A stretch of DNA of 16,650 nt from JAYELX01 sp964544065 (lineage in GTDB: Bacteria > Chloroflexota > Anaerolineae > Anaerolineales > UBA11858): NCBI GenBank assembly GCA_964544065.1, contig CAZJBA010000065.1, forward strand, positions 1 through 16,650, given 5' to 3'. Position 1 is the stretch's first letter. Each line of letters opens with the position of its first letter. The position numbers and the translations under genes are program-made. This document shows, one piece after another, positions 6,050 to 13,877 of this stretch. The notes below the pieces were generated by a model. It saw only the letters and a program-made list of their open reading frames with translations, had not been told where the DNA came from and did no database searches.

Positions 6050-9000
6050 ATGGAAACAACCAAAAACCGTACATCCTGGCTGGACAAACCAGTTTTCACC
6101 AACTTAAGGATCAACTGGGAAACATTGATCTTCGTCCTGATCATCTTGCTGGCTTTCGTGACCCGCTTCTACGACCTGGAATCCCGGGTGATGAGCCACG
6201 ATGAAAATTCCCATGTGTATTACTCGTGGCAACTCTCGCAAGGGAGCGGCTACACCCACACACCGATGACCCACGGCCCGTTTCAATTCCACGTCGTGGC
6301 GCTGTCGTATTTCATGTTCGGCGACAACGATTTCACCGCCCGCATCCCGGCAGCGTTATTCGGCATTGCCGCAATCGCTTTTCTGTGGTTCTACCGCCGT
6401 TACCTGGGACGGGCCGGGACGCTGATCGCCGCGGGGCTGATGCTGATCTCGCCGTTCATGCTCTATTATGCCCGCTACGTCCGCAACGACATCTTCTCGG
6501 CCTTGTTTGGGGTGGTGATGCTCTGGGCGATTCTGCGCTATCTCGAAACGGGGGAGGCTCGCTTCACCTATTGGCTCACCGCCGTGACCATGCTCCACTT
6601 CACCGCCAAGGAGACGGCCTTTATCTACTCGGCCCAGGCGCTGATCTTCCTGGGGTTGCTCTTTGTCTCCCAGATCACCCAGAAGCGCTGGGAACGAGCG
6701 GGCTACCGGCGGGTTTTCATCGCCGCTCTGATCGTCACCTTCGCCCTGCTTGCCCTCGGCATTGGACTGGACGCTTACTTCCCCTCGCCAGAAACCGGCG
6801 GCGAGGAGGCTTCTTCAGCAGGGATGGGCCCCGTACACCTGCTCGTCCCCATGGGGCTGAGCGGACTCACATTGCTAGGCGCGCTCGTCCTTGCCATTTT
6901 AGGCTTCACATGGAAGCGTCTGCGCCAAAACCGGGCCTTCAGCCTGATTCTGCTCCAAATGACGCTGATTCTGCCGCAACTGGCCCCCTTCCCGGTGCGC
7001 GCCATCGGCTGGGATCCGCTGGATTACTCCAATGTGGGCATGCTGCGCACGGGTATCTTCATCGCCATCCTGGCCGCCATCGCCATCGCCGCGGGCACCC
7101 TCTGGAACCCGACCGTGTGGACCATCAACGCAGCGATCTTTTACATTCCCTTTACGGTCTTCTACACCACCGTTTTCACCAACGGGGCCGGGTTTTTCAC
7201 CGGCCTGGTCGGGTCGCTGGGGTATTGGCTGGAGCAACAGGGCGTCGAGCGCGGCAGCCAGCCCTGGTATTACTATCTCCTGATTCAAGTGCCCATCTAC
7301 GAGTTTTTGCCCGCCCTGGGCAGCATCCTAGCGGGGGCGCTTGCGCTTGGCCGTCGCCCATCCACCGGAACCGAGAGAGAGCCCGGGGAGCAGGATCAAC
7401 CTGCGGATGAAGAAGTCGATTCTCAGCCCCCGGTGGTGGCCCTGCTCGGATTCTGGAGCGTGACCAGCATCATCGCCTACACCGTGGCCGGGGAAAAGAT
7501 GCCCTGGCTGACCGTTCATATCGCCCTGCCGTTGATCTTGCTGGCCGGCTGGGGCTTGGGCGCGTTGATTGAACGAATCGACTGGAGAAGCGTCCGCACT
7601 CGCCGCGGGCTCCTGTTGATGTTACTCTTGATTCTCTTCCTGATCAGTGTGACATCCGCCGCGGTCGATCTGCTCGGACCCATCCCGCCCTTCCAGGGAC
7701 AGACGATCGAACAACTCAACGCCACCAACGCGTTCATCCTGGCCGCGGTGATCGCCATCCTCAGCGCGGTGGGCATCGCCAAGCTGCTCGAGGACTGGGA
7801 GCTGGCCCAACTTGGCCGCCTGACGCTGGTGACCGGGTTCATCTTCCTGGCCCTGTTGACCGCCCGTGCCGCCTTCCGCGCCGCCTACATCACCTACGAC
7901 TATGCCACCGAATACCTGGTCTACGCCCACTCCGGGCCGGGGCCTAAAATCGCCTTGCGCCAAATCGAAGAGCTCTCCCGCCGAACGACCGACGGGCTCG
8001 ACATGATGGTGGCCTACGACGATGAAACCACCTACCCGTACTGGTGGTATCTACGCAATTACGACAACCAAAAATACTACGGCCCCAACCCAACGCGGGA
8101 ACTACGCGATGCGCCCGTGATTCTGGTCGGCGACAACAACTACGACAAGATCGAGCCGGTCGTCGGACAGGCCTATTACCAATTCGACTATATCCGCATC
8201 TGGTGGCCCAACCAGGATTATTTCAATCTGAATTGGGAAAAGGTCCAAAACGCGCTCGGCGACCCTCAAATGCGCGCCGCTATCTTCCAAATCTGGTTCA
8301 ACCGGGATTTTTCTCAATATACGGCTATCAAAGGCACCGACATGAGCCTGCCCAACTGGCAACCCTCCGACCGCATGCGCTTGTATGTGCGCAAAGACGT
8401 GGCCGCCAAAGTGTGGAACTATGGTGCCGTACCTGTAGCCTCCGAAGAGGTCATCGCCGATCCTTACGAGGGCAAAGAGATCGCCCTTCCGGCCGACAAG
8501 ATCATCTCGGAGCCGTTCAACAAGCCGCGCGATGTGGTCATGGCGCCCGACGGCAGCTTGTACATCGCCGACACGGGCAACCACCGCATCGTCCACCTGA
8601 GCAGCGAGGGCGAGGTGCTCCACACCTGGGGCAGCTTCGCCGATATCAGCCAGGGGGACGCCCCTCCCGGAACCTTCTACGAACCCTGGGGACTCGCCGT
8701 CGATGGCGACGGCAACGTCTACGTGGCCGATACATGGAACCACCGGGTTCAGAAGTTCACCGCGGCGGGAGAATATATCACCCAGTGGGGCCGCTTCGGA
8801 CAAGCCGAGACGGGAGACGCTTTCTGGGGCCCGCGCGATATCGCCCTTGATTCGGAAGGCCGCGTTTTCATCACCGATACCGGCAACAAACGGGTGGCCG
8901 TCTTCGACCGTGAAGGAAACTTCCTGACCCAGTTTGGTGAAGCCGGCATGATGGAAGGCCAACTCGACGAGCCCGTCGGCCTGGCCACCGCATCTGACGG

Positions 9001-9361
9001 CCGCGTCTACGTGGCCGACACCTGGAACCAGCGCGTCCAGGTCTTTGCGCCGGTCGAAGGCGAGCTCGAATATACCCCGGTGAACGAATGGCAGATCGTC
9101 GGCTGGTACGGCCAGTCCCTGGACAACAAGCCTTACCTCGCCGTGGACGCGGCCGGGCACGTCTATGTCAGTGACCCGGAGGGTTACCGCATCTTGATGT
9201 TCACCGCCGAGGGCGAGTTCCTCGGCTATTGGGGCGACTACGGCTCCGGCCCGGACGGGTTCGACCTGCCCACCGGGCTCGCCGCCACGGCCCCAGGAGA
9301 CGTCTGGGTCGCCGATGCAAACAACAACCGGGTCATGCACTTCAGCGTGCCTACAGAGTGA
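6050..9361 (+). CDS. Agl23-like (TIGR03663-type) GT-C membrane glycosyltransferase with C-terminal NHL propeller
   Basis: The first two-thirds form a multi-pass GT-C/PMT-like glycosyltransferase that probably moves sugars from a lipid carrier outside the membrane. After a first helix at about 24-38 comes an extracytoplasmic loop with the acidic pair Asp51-Glu52 (SHDENSHVYYSW), a THGPFQF segment, then ARYVRNDIF (141-149); these match the flippase-associated Agl23/TIGR03663 family. About a dozen hydrophobic helices follow, with a charged loop near 440-465. A soluble, aromatic-rich segment at about 620-820 contains DDETTYPYWWYLRNY. Residues 823-1103 hold six NHL repeats (recurring GxVYVADTWNxRVQxF), enough for one beta-propeller. 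The start at 6050 has AAGGAG at 6039-6044; a TTG in frame at 6035 lies before that site. The gene is single and flanked by repeats. The sugar and acceptor are unknown. Confidence 0.85.
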   Translation: METTKNRTSWLDKPVFTNLRINWETLIFVLIILLAFVTRFYDLESRVMSHDENSHVYYSWQLSQGSGYTHTPMTHGPFQFHVVALSYFMFGDNDFTARIPAALFGIAAIAFLWFYRRYLGRAGTLIAAGLMLISPFMLYYARYVRNDIFSALFGVVMLWAILRYLETGEARFTYWLTAVTMLHFTAKETAFIYSAQALIFLGLLFVSQITQKRWERAGYRRVFIAALIVTFALLALGIGLDAYFPSPETGGEEASSAGMGPVHLLVPMGLSGLTLLGALVLAILGFTWKRLRQNRAFSLILLQMTLILPQLAPFPVRAIGWDPLDYSNVGMLRTGIFIAILAAIAIAAGTLWNPTVWTINAAIFYIPFTVFYTTVFTNGAGFFTGLVGSLGYWLEQQGVERGSQPWYYYLLIQVPIYEFLPALGSILAGALALGRRPSTGTEREPGEQDQPADEEVDSQPPVVALLGFWSVTSIIAYTVAGEKMPWLTVHIALPLILLAGWGLGALIERIDWRSVRTRRGLLLMLLLILFLISVTSAAVDLLGPIPPFQGQTIEQLNATNAFILAAVIAILSAVGIAKLLEDWELAQLGRLTLVTGFIFLALLTARAAFRAAYITYDYATEYLVYAHSGPGPKIALRQIEELSRRTTDGLDMMVAYDDETTYPYWWYLRNYDNQKYYGPNPTRELRDAPVILVGDNNYDKIEPVVGQAYYQFDYIRIWWPNQDYFNLNWEKVQNALGDPQMRAAIFQIWFNRDFSQYTAIKGTDMSLPNWQPSDRMRLYVRKDVAAKVWNYGAVPVASEEVIADPYEGKEIALPADKIISEPFNKPRDVVMAPDGSLYIADTGNHRIVHLSSEGEVLHTWGSFADISQGDAPPGTFYEPWGLAVDGDGNVYVADTWNHRVQKFTAAGEYITQWGRFGQAETGDAFWGPRDIALDSEGRVFITDTGNKRVAVFDREGNFLTQFGEAGMMEGQLDEPVGLATASDGRVYVADTWNQRVQVFAPVEGELEYTPVNEWQIVGWYGQSLDNKPYLAVDAAGHVYVSDPEGYRILMFTAEGEFLGYWGDYGSGPDGFDLPTGLAATAPGDVWVADANNNRVMHFSVPTE

Positions 9362-9401
9362 TTTGCATTTCCCCGCGTAGCTTTTTTCATTGGAGTTATC
9401 T

Positions 9402-9544
9402 TTAACGCAGAGGCGCAGAGAGGGCGTAAAAAACACGCCTGGAGAGTCGCGGAGGAAAAATATAAAAACTCTGCGTCTTCCTGCCAGGGATGCTGTGCAC
9501 GCCCCATGGGCGACACAGTGCGTATCTCCCCGACTCTGCGTTAA
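9402..9544. repeat. 143-nt inverted-repeat element (TTAACGCAGAG ends)
   Basis: A perfect 11-bp inverted repeat bounds the segment: TTAACGCAGAG at 9402-9412 and CTCTGCGTTAA at 9534-9544. The word CTCTGCG also recurs internally near 9469-9475. A related fragment lies at 2964-2975. The element encodes nothing. Confidence 0.6.
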
Positions 9545-9601
9545 CAGTTTAGCTAATGGACTTTAAAAATTTAATCCGGTAATACCGTTGGTGCCCATCC
9601 C

Positions 9602-9724
9602 GCGCAGGGATGAAGTCCCTGCGCTACAAAACAGCACCCGATGAATCGGGTTTTTCGTCGCTAAACAAAGCATAAGCCCCATTCATGGGGTGTAGTTTCG
9701 TAGCCAGGTGGTTCACCGCCTGGC
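9602..9724. repeat. array of four hairpins with TGAA/TTCA loops
   Basis: Four consecutive palindromes occur: 9602-9624 (GCGCAGGGA/TCCCTGCGC, loop TGAAG), 9636-9651 (ACCCGA/TCGGGT, loop TGAA), 9677-9690 (CCCCA/TGGGG, loop TTCA) and 9703-9724 (GCCAGGTGG/CCGCCTGGC with one G-U, loop TTCA). Stems differ in sequence while the loop word is kept (TGAA or its complement). The pattern recalls REP-like intergenic palindromes; no array-specific function is known to me. Confidence 0.7.
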
Positions 9725-9833
9725 GGACGGCGAGAACAGCTATTACCCAATTATTTTCTTAATCTTCATAAGCTAAGGCATACATAGCAAGGCGAAGCTT
9801 CGTTAGACATTTATTGGTATAAAAGGATCACAA

Positions 9834-10808
9834 ATGAAAAAGATACCCAGTTCCGAAATTACGCCCGAACACATCTACCATTCCCGGCGCGAATTCCTCA
9901 AAGCGATGGGCATCGTCGGCACGGGGGCTGCGATTCTGGCCGCATGCAAAGGCCAAACGCCCGGAGCCGGTCCCACCAGCGCCCCAGCAGACGCGTCGAC
10001 ACCGGCATCTGCTGGATCATCGGCAGATGAACTTGGCGACCCGCTGACCGAATATGATGCCATCAAAAACTATACGAACTTTTACGAGTTCACCGTCGAC
10101 AAAGAAGGCGTCGCCAAACTGGCCCAAGATTTCCAGACTTCCCCGTGGGAGGTCACGGTGGGCGGGCTGGTCAACAACCCCAAGACCTATTCCCTTGATG
10201 ATTTGCGCAAATTCGAGGCCGAAGAACGCATCTACCGGATGCGCTGCGTGGAAGCCTGGTCGATGGTGATCCCCTGGGTGGGATTCCCGCTCCACAAGCT
10301 GCTCGATGAGATCGAACCGACTTCGGAGGCCAAGTACGTCCGCTTTGAAACTCTTATCGATGAAGAAAAAATGCCCGGCATCGAGCGATACCCCTACCAA
10401 TGGCCTTACATTGAGGGCCTGCGCATGGATGAAGCCAGACACGACCTCACCTTGTTGGCGACCGGGCTTTACGGCAAAGACCTGCCACCCCAGAACGGCG
10501 CGCCGATTCGTTTGGTCGTGCCCTGGAAGTACGGCTTCAAGAGCATCAAGTCGATCGTCAAGATCGACCTGGTCGCCGAGATGCCCACCTCGCTGTGGAT
10601 GGCCGCGGCACCCAACGAGTATGGCTTTTACGCCAACGTCAACCCCAACGTCGATCACCCACGCTGGTCACAAGCCACGGAGCGGCGCATCGGCGAAATC
10701 GGCCGCCGGGAAACCTTGATGTTCAACGGCTACGAAAAGGAAGTTGCCCATCTACGACGGTATGGATTTGCGCATCAATTTCTAGTACTGACATGCGTAA
10801 GTCCTTGA
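9834..10808 (+). CDS. msrP: protein-methionine-sulfoxide reductase catalytic subunit MsrP (YedY), C-terminal frameshift suspected
   Basis: MsrP is a molybdopterin enzyme that reduces oxidised methionines in exported proteins, fed by the haem protein MsrQ. The product has a Tat signal (SRREFLK, 17-23), then a hydrophobic stretch ending in LAAC (Cys38), so it may be exported folded and anchored as a lipoprotein, followed by an Ala/Pro/Ser-rich linker to about 65. The SUOX-type domain contains RMRCVEAWSMVIPWVGFPL, in which Cys138 is the expected molybdenum ligand, and GAPIRLVVPWKYGFKSIKSI. AAGGA at 9823-9827 fixes the start. After FNGYEKEVAHL the reading frame departs from the family: the other frame at 10753-10785 reads YDGMDLRINF-stop, which is the conserved MsrP ending. 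The real product may therefore end at 10785. Confidence 0.9.
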   Translation: MKKIPSSEITPEHIYHSRREFLKAMGIVGTGAAILAACKGQTPGAGPTSAPADASTPASAGSSADELGDPLTEYDAIKNYTNFYEFTVDKEGVAKLAQDFQTSPWEVTVGGLVNNPKTYSLDDLRKFEAEERIYRMRCVEAWSMVIPWVGFPLHKLLDEIEPTSEAKYVRFETLIDEEKMPGIERYPYQWPYIEGLRMDEARHDLTLLATGLYGKDLPPQNGAPIRLVVPWKYGFKSIKSIVKIDLVAEMPTSLWMAAAPNEYGFYANVNPNVDHPRWSQATERRIGEIGRRETLMFNGYEKEVAHLRRYGFAHQFLVLTCVSP

Positions 10809-10840
10809 TGGGTTTCTCATCGTAAAGCACTCACAATCTA

Positions 10841-10886
10841 ATGCTCAAGCCGCCGTCTTCGGCGGCGGGGACGCCGCCCAGAGCAT
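10841..10886. repeat. nested palindrome downstream of msrP
   Basis: ATGCTC (10841-10846) and GAGCAT (10881-10886) flank a G+C-rich hairpin, GCCGCCG (10849-10855), loop TCTT, CGGCGGC (10860-10866), and a further GCCGCC near 10873-10878 that could pair alternatively. No T run follows, so it is not a classic terminator. Confidence 0.55.
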
Positions 10887-10985
10887 GGGTTGGCTATTTG
10901 CGGGAGGCTCTAAACCTATCACGTATTCTTGCAGCAAAGTACTAGCTATCTTGTTTCGAACAATTTCTGATTAGTACACGGACGA

Positions 10986-11021
10986 ACACGGAATGCAAAG
11001 CAAGCATCCGGCGACACGGAT
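10986..11021 (+). repeat. dispersed 36-nt intergenic repeat, copy 2
   Basis: It matches 2779-2814 at 33 of 36 positions. To its left is a further ACACGGACG, and to its right the complementary words TTCCGTGT, ATCCGT and ATTCCGTGTCC (about 11045-11072), so the whole of about 10975-11072 is a loose palindrome that ends 7 nt before the msrQ start. Confidence 0.75.
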
Positions 11022-11078
11022 GGTTTAAATAAAACCACCAAACGTTCCGTGTAAATCCGTTAATTCCGTGTCCAAAAA

Positions 11079-11714
11079 ATGAAACCGGAAACCCGAAAAC
11101 TAGCTTTGAAAATCGTTACCCATCTCGGCGCGTTGACACCGTTGGCGCTGATGCTCTTGGATTTGCTCACCGGCGGCTACGGGCCGGACCCGATTCGCGA
11201 GTTCACCTTGCGGACGGGGAAAACTGCCCTGGTCTTGCTGCTGGTCACCCTGGCTTGCACGCCCGTCGCCAACCTGTTCAACATCCGCTACATCCTGCGC
11301 CTGCGCCGACCGCTGGGGCTGTACACCTATCTGTACGTGGCGATTCATTTTGCCATTTTCATCGCCATCGATTACGGCTTCTCGCTGGATCTGATTCAAA
11401 CCGCTTTGCTGCAAAAACGGTATGCGCTCGCCGGGCTGGTCGCCGGAATTCTGATGACGCCGCTGGCGATCACCTCGACGCGCGGCTGGATTCAACGCCT
11501 GGGCAAACGCTGGCAACAGCTTCATCGCCTGATCTATGTGGCTGCGCTTCTAGACGTGGTGCATTATCTCTGGCTGGTCAAGCCGGGCGTTCCCACCCCG
11601 TGGATTTACGCCGGGGTTTTGGCGGTGCTCTTTTTGCTGCGGGTCAAACCCATCCAAACATCAGCGGCAACCCTGCTGGAGCGAGTCCGAGGCTCCTTGT
11701 TTTCCCAATCCTGA
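11079..11714 (+). CDS. msrQ: MsrQ (YedZ), haem-binding membrane subunit of the MsrPQ system
   Basis: MsrQ is a b-haem membrane protein that passes electrons from the respiratory chain or a flavin reductase to MsrP across the membrane. The 211-residue length equals that of E. coli YedZ and the similarity is visible throughout: GGYGPDPIREFTLRTGKTAL (32-51), RRPLGLYTYLYVAIH (76-90), LTSTR-like ITSTRGW, LGKRWQQLHRLIYV (141-154) and HYLWLVK. His90, His149 and His162 occupy the positions of the known haem ligands. Five to six membrane helices are apparent. The ATG at 11079 has no Shine-Dalgarno sequence and sits just after a repeat, but the N-terminus aligns well with the family, so I keep this start. 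It is separated from msrP by repeats. Confidence 0.93.
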   Translation: MKPETRKLALKIVTHLGALTPLALMLLDLLTGGYGPDPIREFTLRTGKTALVLLLVTLACTPVANLFNIRYILRLRRPLGLYTYLYVAIHFAIFIAIDYGFSLDLIQTALLQKRYALAGLVAGILMTPLAITSTRGWIQRLGKRWQQLHRLIYVAALLDVVHYLWLVKPGVPTPWIYAGVLAVLFLLRVKPIQTSAATLLERVRGSLFSQS

Positions 11715-11738
11715 AAGCCAAAATGGAGATGGTATAAT
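11711..11738 (+). promoter_or_regulatory. probable sucCD promoter
   Basis: CTGAAA (11711-11716) and a perfect TATAAT (11733-11738) are separated by 16 nt. The -35 overlaps the msrQ stop codon. The predicted leader to sucC is about 45 nt. Confidence 0.55.
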
Positions 11739-11789
11739 CCCAGCGCAATCCAAACTCGTAACCTGTACGGAGAAGGGAGTAGCTCATCT

Positions 11790-12929
11790 ATGAAACTTCA
11801 CGAGTACCATTCCAAGTTGACCTTTGCAGAACACGGTGTCCCGATACCGGAAGGGAACATTGCGACCACCGCAAATCAGGCCGAACGCATCGCCAAGGAA
11901 TTAGGTGGTCGCGTTGTGGTTAAATCGCAGGTGCTTGTCGGCGGCCGCGGCAAGGCGGGGGGAATCCAACTGGCACGCGACCCCGAACACGCCAAAGAAT
12001 TGGCCACAAAAATATTGGGCATGGAGATCAAGGGGCTGCCCGTTCGTAAAGTGTTGATCGATCAGGCCGTCGACATCGACCAGGAAATCTATCTGGGCAT
12101 CACCAACGACCGCGCTGCCCGCAAGCCGGTGATGATGGCATCGGCGGAAGGCGGCGTCGATATCGAGGCCGTAGCCCGGGAAACGCCCGAAAAAATCATC
12201 AAAGTGCACATCGATCCCTTGATGGGGTTGCAGAGCTACCAAACCCGCGACCTGGCGGCGGGCATCGACCTGGAACGTGAGCATTGGCGCTCCTTTGGAA
12301 GCATCGCCAAGAGTTTATGGAAGGCTTACCAGAAAAGCGATGCCACCCTGGCCGAGATCAACCCCCTTGTGATCACCGGCGAGGGCAAATTGCTGGCCGT
12401 CGATGGCAAGATGGTCCTGGACGACAACGCCCTTTTCCGCCACCCCGAGCTGGCCGACAAACGCGATCTGGATGTGGAGAATGAGGCCGAAATCAAAGCC
12501 CGCCAGCACGGGCTCTCGTACATCAAGCTGGACGGCGACATCGGCTGCATGGTCAATGGCGCCGGTCTGGCGATGACGACGATGGACGTGATCAAATTAT
12601 TCGACGGCGAACCGGCCAATTTCCTCGACATTGGCGGCGGTGCCGATGCCGAAAAAGTCGCCACCGCGTTTCAGATCATCCTGTCCGATTCGAGCATCAA
12701 AGCGGTGCTGATCAATATCTTTGGCGGGATCACCCGATGTGACGAGGTCGCCCGGGGCATTCTATCTGCCATGGAAGAGGTTCAACCGGATGTGCCCATG
12801 ATCGTCCGGCTGGTGGGTACCAACGCCAGAGAGGGGAGGCAATTGCTCGCCGATGCCAATATGATCACCGCAGAGACGCTCGTAGACGCCGCCAAAAAAG
12901 CAGTCGCAGCCGCCCAGGGAGAGGAATAG
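11790..12929 (+). CDS. sucC: succinyl-CoA synthetase, beta subunit
   Basis: With the alpha subunit it interconverts succinyl-CoA and succinate with formation of ATP or GTP, a TCA-cycle step in the cytoplasm. The 379-residue length is usual. It opens with KLHEYHSKLTFAEHGVPIP, has the ATP-grasp nucleotide segment VVVKSQVLVGGRGKAGGI (42-59), metal-ligand positions in AEINPLVIT (Asn191) and LAVDGKMVLDDNA (Asp205), and the C-terminal domain with GCMVNGAGLAMTTMD and INIFGGITRCDEVARG (308-323). GGGAG at 11775-11779 precedes the start by 10 nt. The stop codon abuts the sucD start. The downstream partner and the oxidoreductase operon at the left of the window suggest use with ferredoxin-dependent 2-oxoglutarate oxidation. 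Nucleotide preference cannot be told with certainty. Confidence 0.96.
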   Translation: MKLHEYHSKLTFAEHGVPIPEGNIATTANQAERIAKELGGRVVVKSQVLVGGRGKAGGIQLARDPEHAKELATKILGMEIKGLPVRKVLIDQAVDIDQEIYLGITNDRAARKPVMMASAEGGVDIEAVARETPEKIIKVHIDPLMGLQSYQTRDLAAGIDLEREHWRSFGSIAKSLWKAYQKSDATLAEINPLVITGEGKLLAVDGKMVLDDNALFRHPELADKRDLDVENEAEIKARQHGLSYIKLDGDIGCMVNGAGLAMTTMDVIKLFDGEPANFLDIGGGADAEKVATAFQIILSDSSIKAVLINIFGGITRCDEVARGILSAMEEVQPDVPMIVRLVGTNAREGRQLLADANMITAETLVDAAKKAVAAAQGEE

Positions 12930-13796
12930 ATGAGCATTCTAATCGACAACAACACGAAATTGATTGGACAGGGGATCACGGGGCGAGAAGGGCTCTTCCA
13001 CGCCCAGAAGATGGTCGAGTATGGCACCAACGTCGTCGCCGGGGTGACTCCTGGCAAAGGCGGCGAGTGGATTCTGGACGGCAAGGTGCCCGTGTTCGAC
13101 TCGGTCAAGATGGCCAAGGATGCCACCGGCGCGAACACCAGCGTCATCTTTGTGCCCGCCCGCTTCGCTGCCGACGCGATGTTCGAAGTTGCCGATGCAG
13201 GGATCGAGTTGATCGTGACGATCACCGAGGGCATCCCCGTGCAGGATATGATGCGGGTGCGCCAGTATCTCGATCAGAAGGGCGTGCGCCTGGTCGGCCC
13301 CAACTGCCCCGGCCTGCTCACTCCCGGTGAGGCCAAAGTGGGGATCATCCCCGGCAATATCGCCATCCCCGGCAATGTGGGCGTCGTATCCCGCTCGGGC
13401 ACGCTGACCTATGAGGTTCTCTATGCCCTGAAAGAATTGGATATGGGCGTGAGCACCTGCGTGGGCATCGGCGGCGACCCGATCAACGGGACCAACTTCA
13501 TCGACGCGCTGCAGCTCTTCGAAGAAGACCCGGAGACCGACCAGGTCGTCCTGATCGGTGAGATCGGCGGCAGCGACGAAGAGGAGGCGGCCACATTCAT
13601 CGCCAACGAGATGACCAAGCCCGTGGTCGCCTTCATCGCCGGGCAAACCGCCCCCCCCGGAAAGCGGATGGGCCATGCCGGCGCGATCGTGCAAGGTGGC
13701 AGCGGTCTGGCCATCGACAAGATCAACGCGCTGAAAGCAGCGGGGGTACGGGTCGCCCAACATCCTGGTGAAATCCCCACTTTACTGCAAGAGTAA
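12930..13796 (+). CDS. sucD: succinyl-CoA synthetase, alpha subunit
   Basis: This subunit binds CoA and carries the phosphohistidine intermediate of succinyl-CoA synthetase. The 288 residues include the CoA-binding fold QGITGREGLFHAQKM (14-28) and GVTPGKGG, the GPNCPGLLTPGE segment (123-134), SRSGTLTYE (154-162), GGDPINGTNF, GEIGGSDEEEAA (210-221) and GKRMGHAGAIV, in which His249 is the active-site residue. Its ATG directly follows the sucC stop codon with no gap, and AGGGAGAGGA (12916-12925) lies inside the end of sucC, so translation is coupled. A strong intrinsic terminator follows 22 nt after the stop. Confidence 0.97.
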   Translation: MSILIDNNTKLIGQGITGREGLFHAQKMVEYGTNVVAGVTPGKGGEWILDGKVPVFDSVKMAKDATGANTSVIFVPARFAADAMFEVADAGIELIVTITEGIPVQDMMRVRQYLDQKGVRLVGPNCPGLLTPGEAKVGIIPGNIAIPGNVGVVSRSGTLTYEVLYALKELDMGVSTCVGIGGDPINGTNFIDALQLFEEDPETDQVVLIGEIGGSDEEEAATFIANEMTKPVVAFIAGQTAPPGKRMGHAGAIVQGGSGLAIDKINALKAAGVRVAQHPGEIPTLLQE

Positions 13797-13818
13797 TCGG
13801 TTTTTCGAAATAAATACA

Positions 13819-13849
13819 AAAAGGGCAACCGAGATTCGGTTGCCCTTTT
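13819..13849. terminator. bidirectional intrinsic terminator between sucD and the convergent protease gene
   Basis: A perfect 14-bp stem, AAAAGGGCAACCGA (13819-13832) with TCGGTTGCCCTTTT (13836-13849), has a loop of three bases (GAT), or more if the closing A-T pair opens. The A run on the left and the T run on the right make it work in both directions, for sucCD on the plus strand and for the protease gene on the minus strand. Confidence 0.93.
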
Positions 13850-13877
13850 GATTTTAATATCTAAAAATAAACCAACG

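Larger units (their letters stand above)
9362..9833. other. non-coding spacer with two kinds of palindromic elements
   Basis: No gene was found in these 472 nt. The spacer holds an inverted-repeat element (9402-9544) and a run of four hairpins (9602-9724), both listed separately, and the ribosome site of msrP at its right end (AAGGA 9823-9827). No terminator lies directly after the glycosyltransferase gene; the second hairpin of the array, followed by five T, might serve. Confidence 0.6.
10809..11078. other. non-coding, repeat-bearing gap between msrP and msrQ
   Basis: The 270-nt gap is unusual because msrP and msrQ are normally adjacent. It holds a palindrome at 10841-10886 (ATGCTC/GAGCAT outside, GCCGCCG-TCTT-CGGCGGC inside at 10849-10866) and the second copy of the dispersed repeat with its inverted continuation up to about 11071. 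No gene was seen. Confidence 0.6.

Noticed and set aside
8102..9436. Long minus-strand open frame opposite the NHL region
   Set aside because: The repetitive pattern comes from the complementary NHL codons; the plus-strand protein has clear conserved repeats.
9602..9724. CRISPR array
   Set aside because: The palindromes differ in stem sequence and spacing, there is no repeated unit of constant length and no cas gene nearby.
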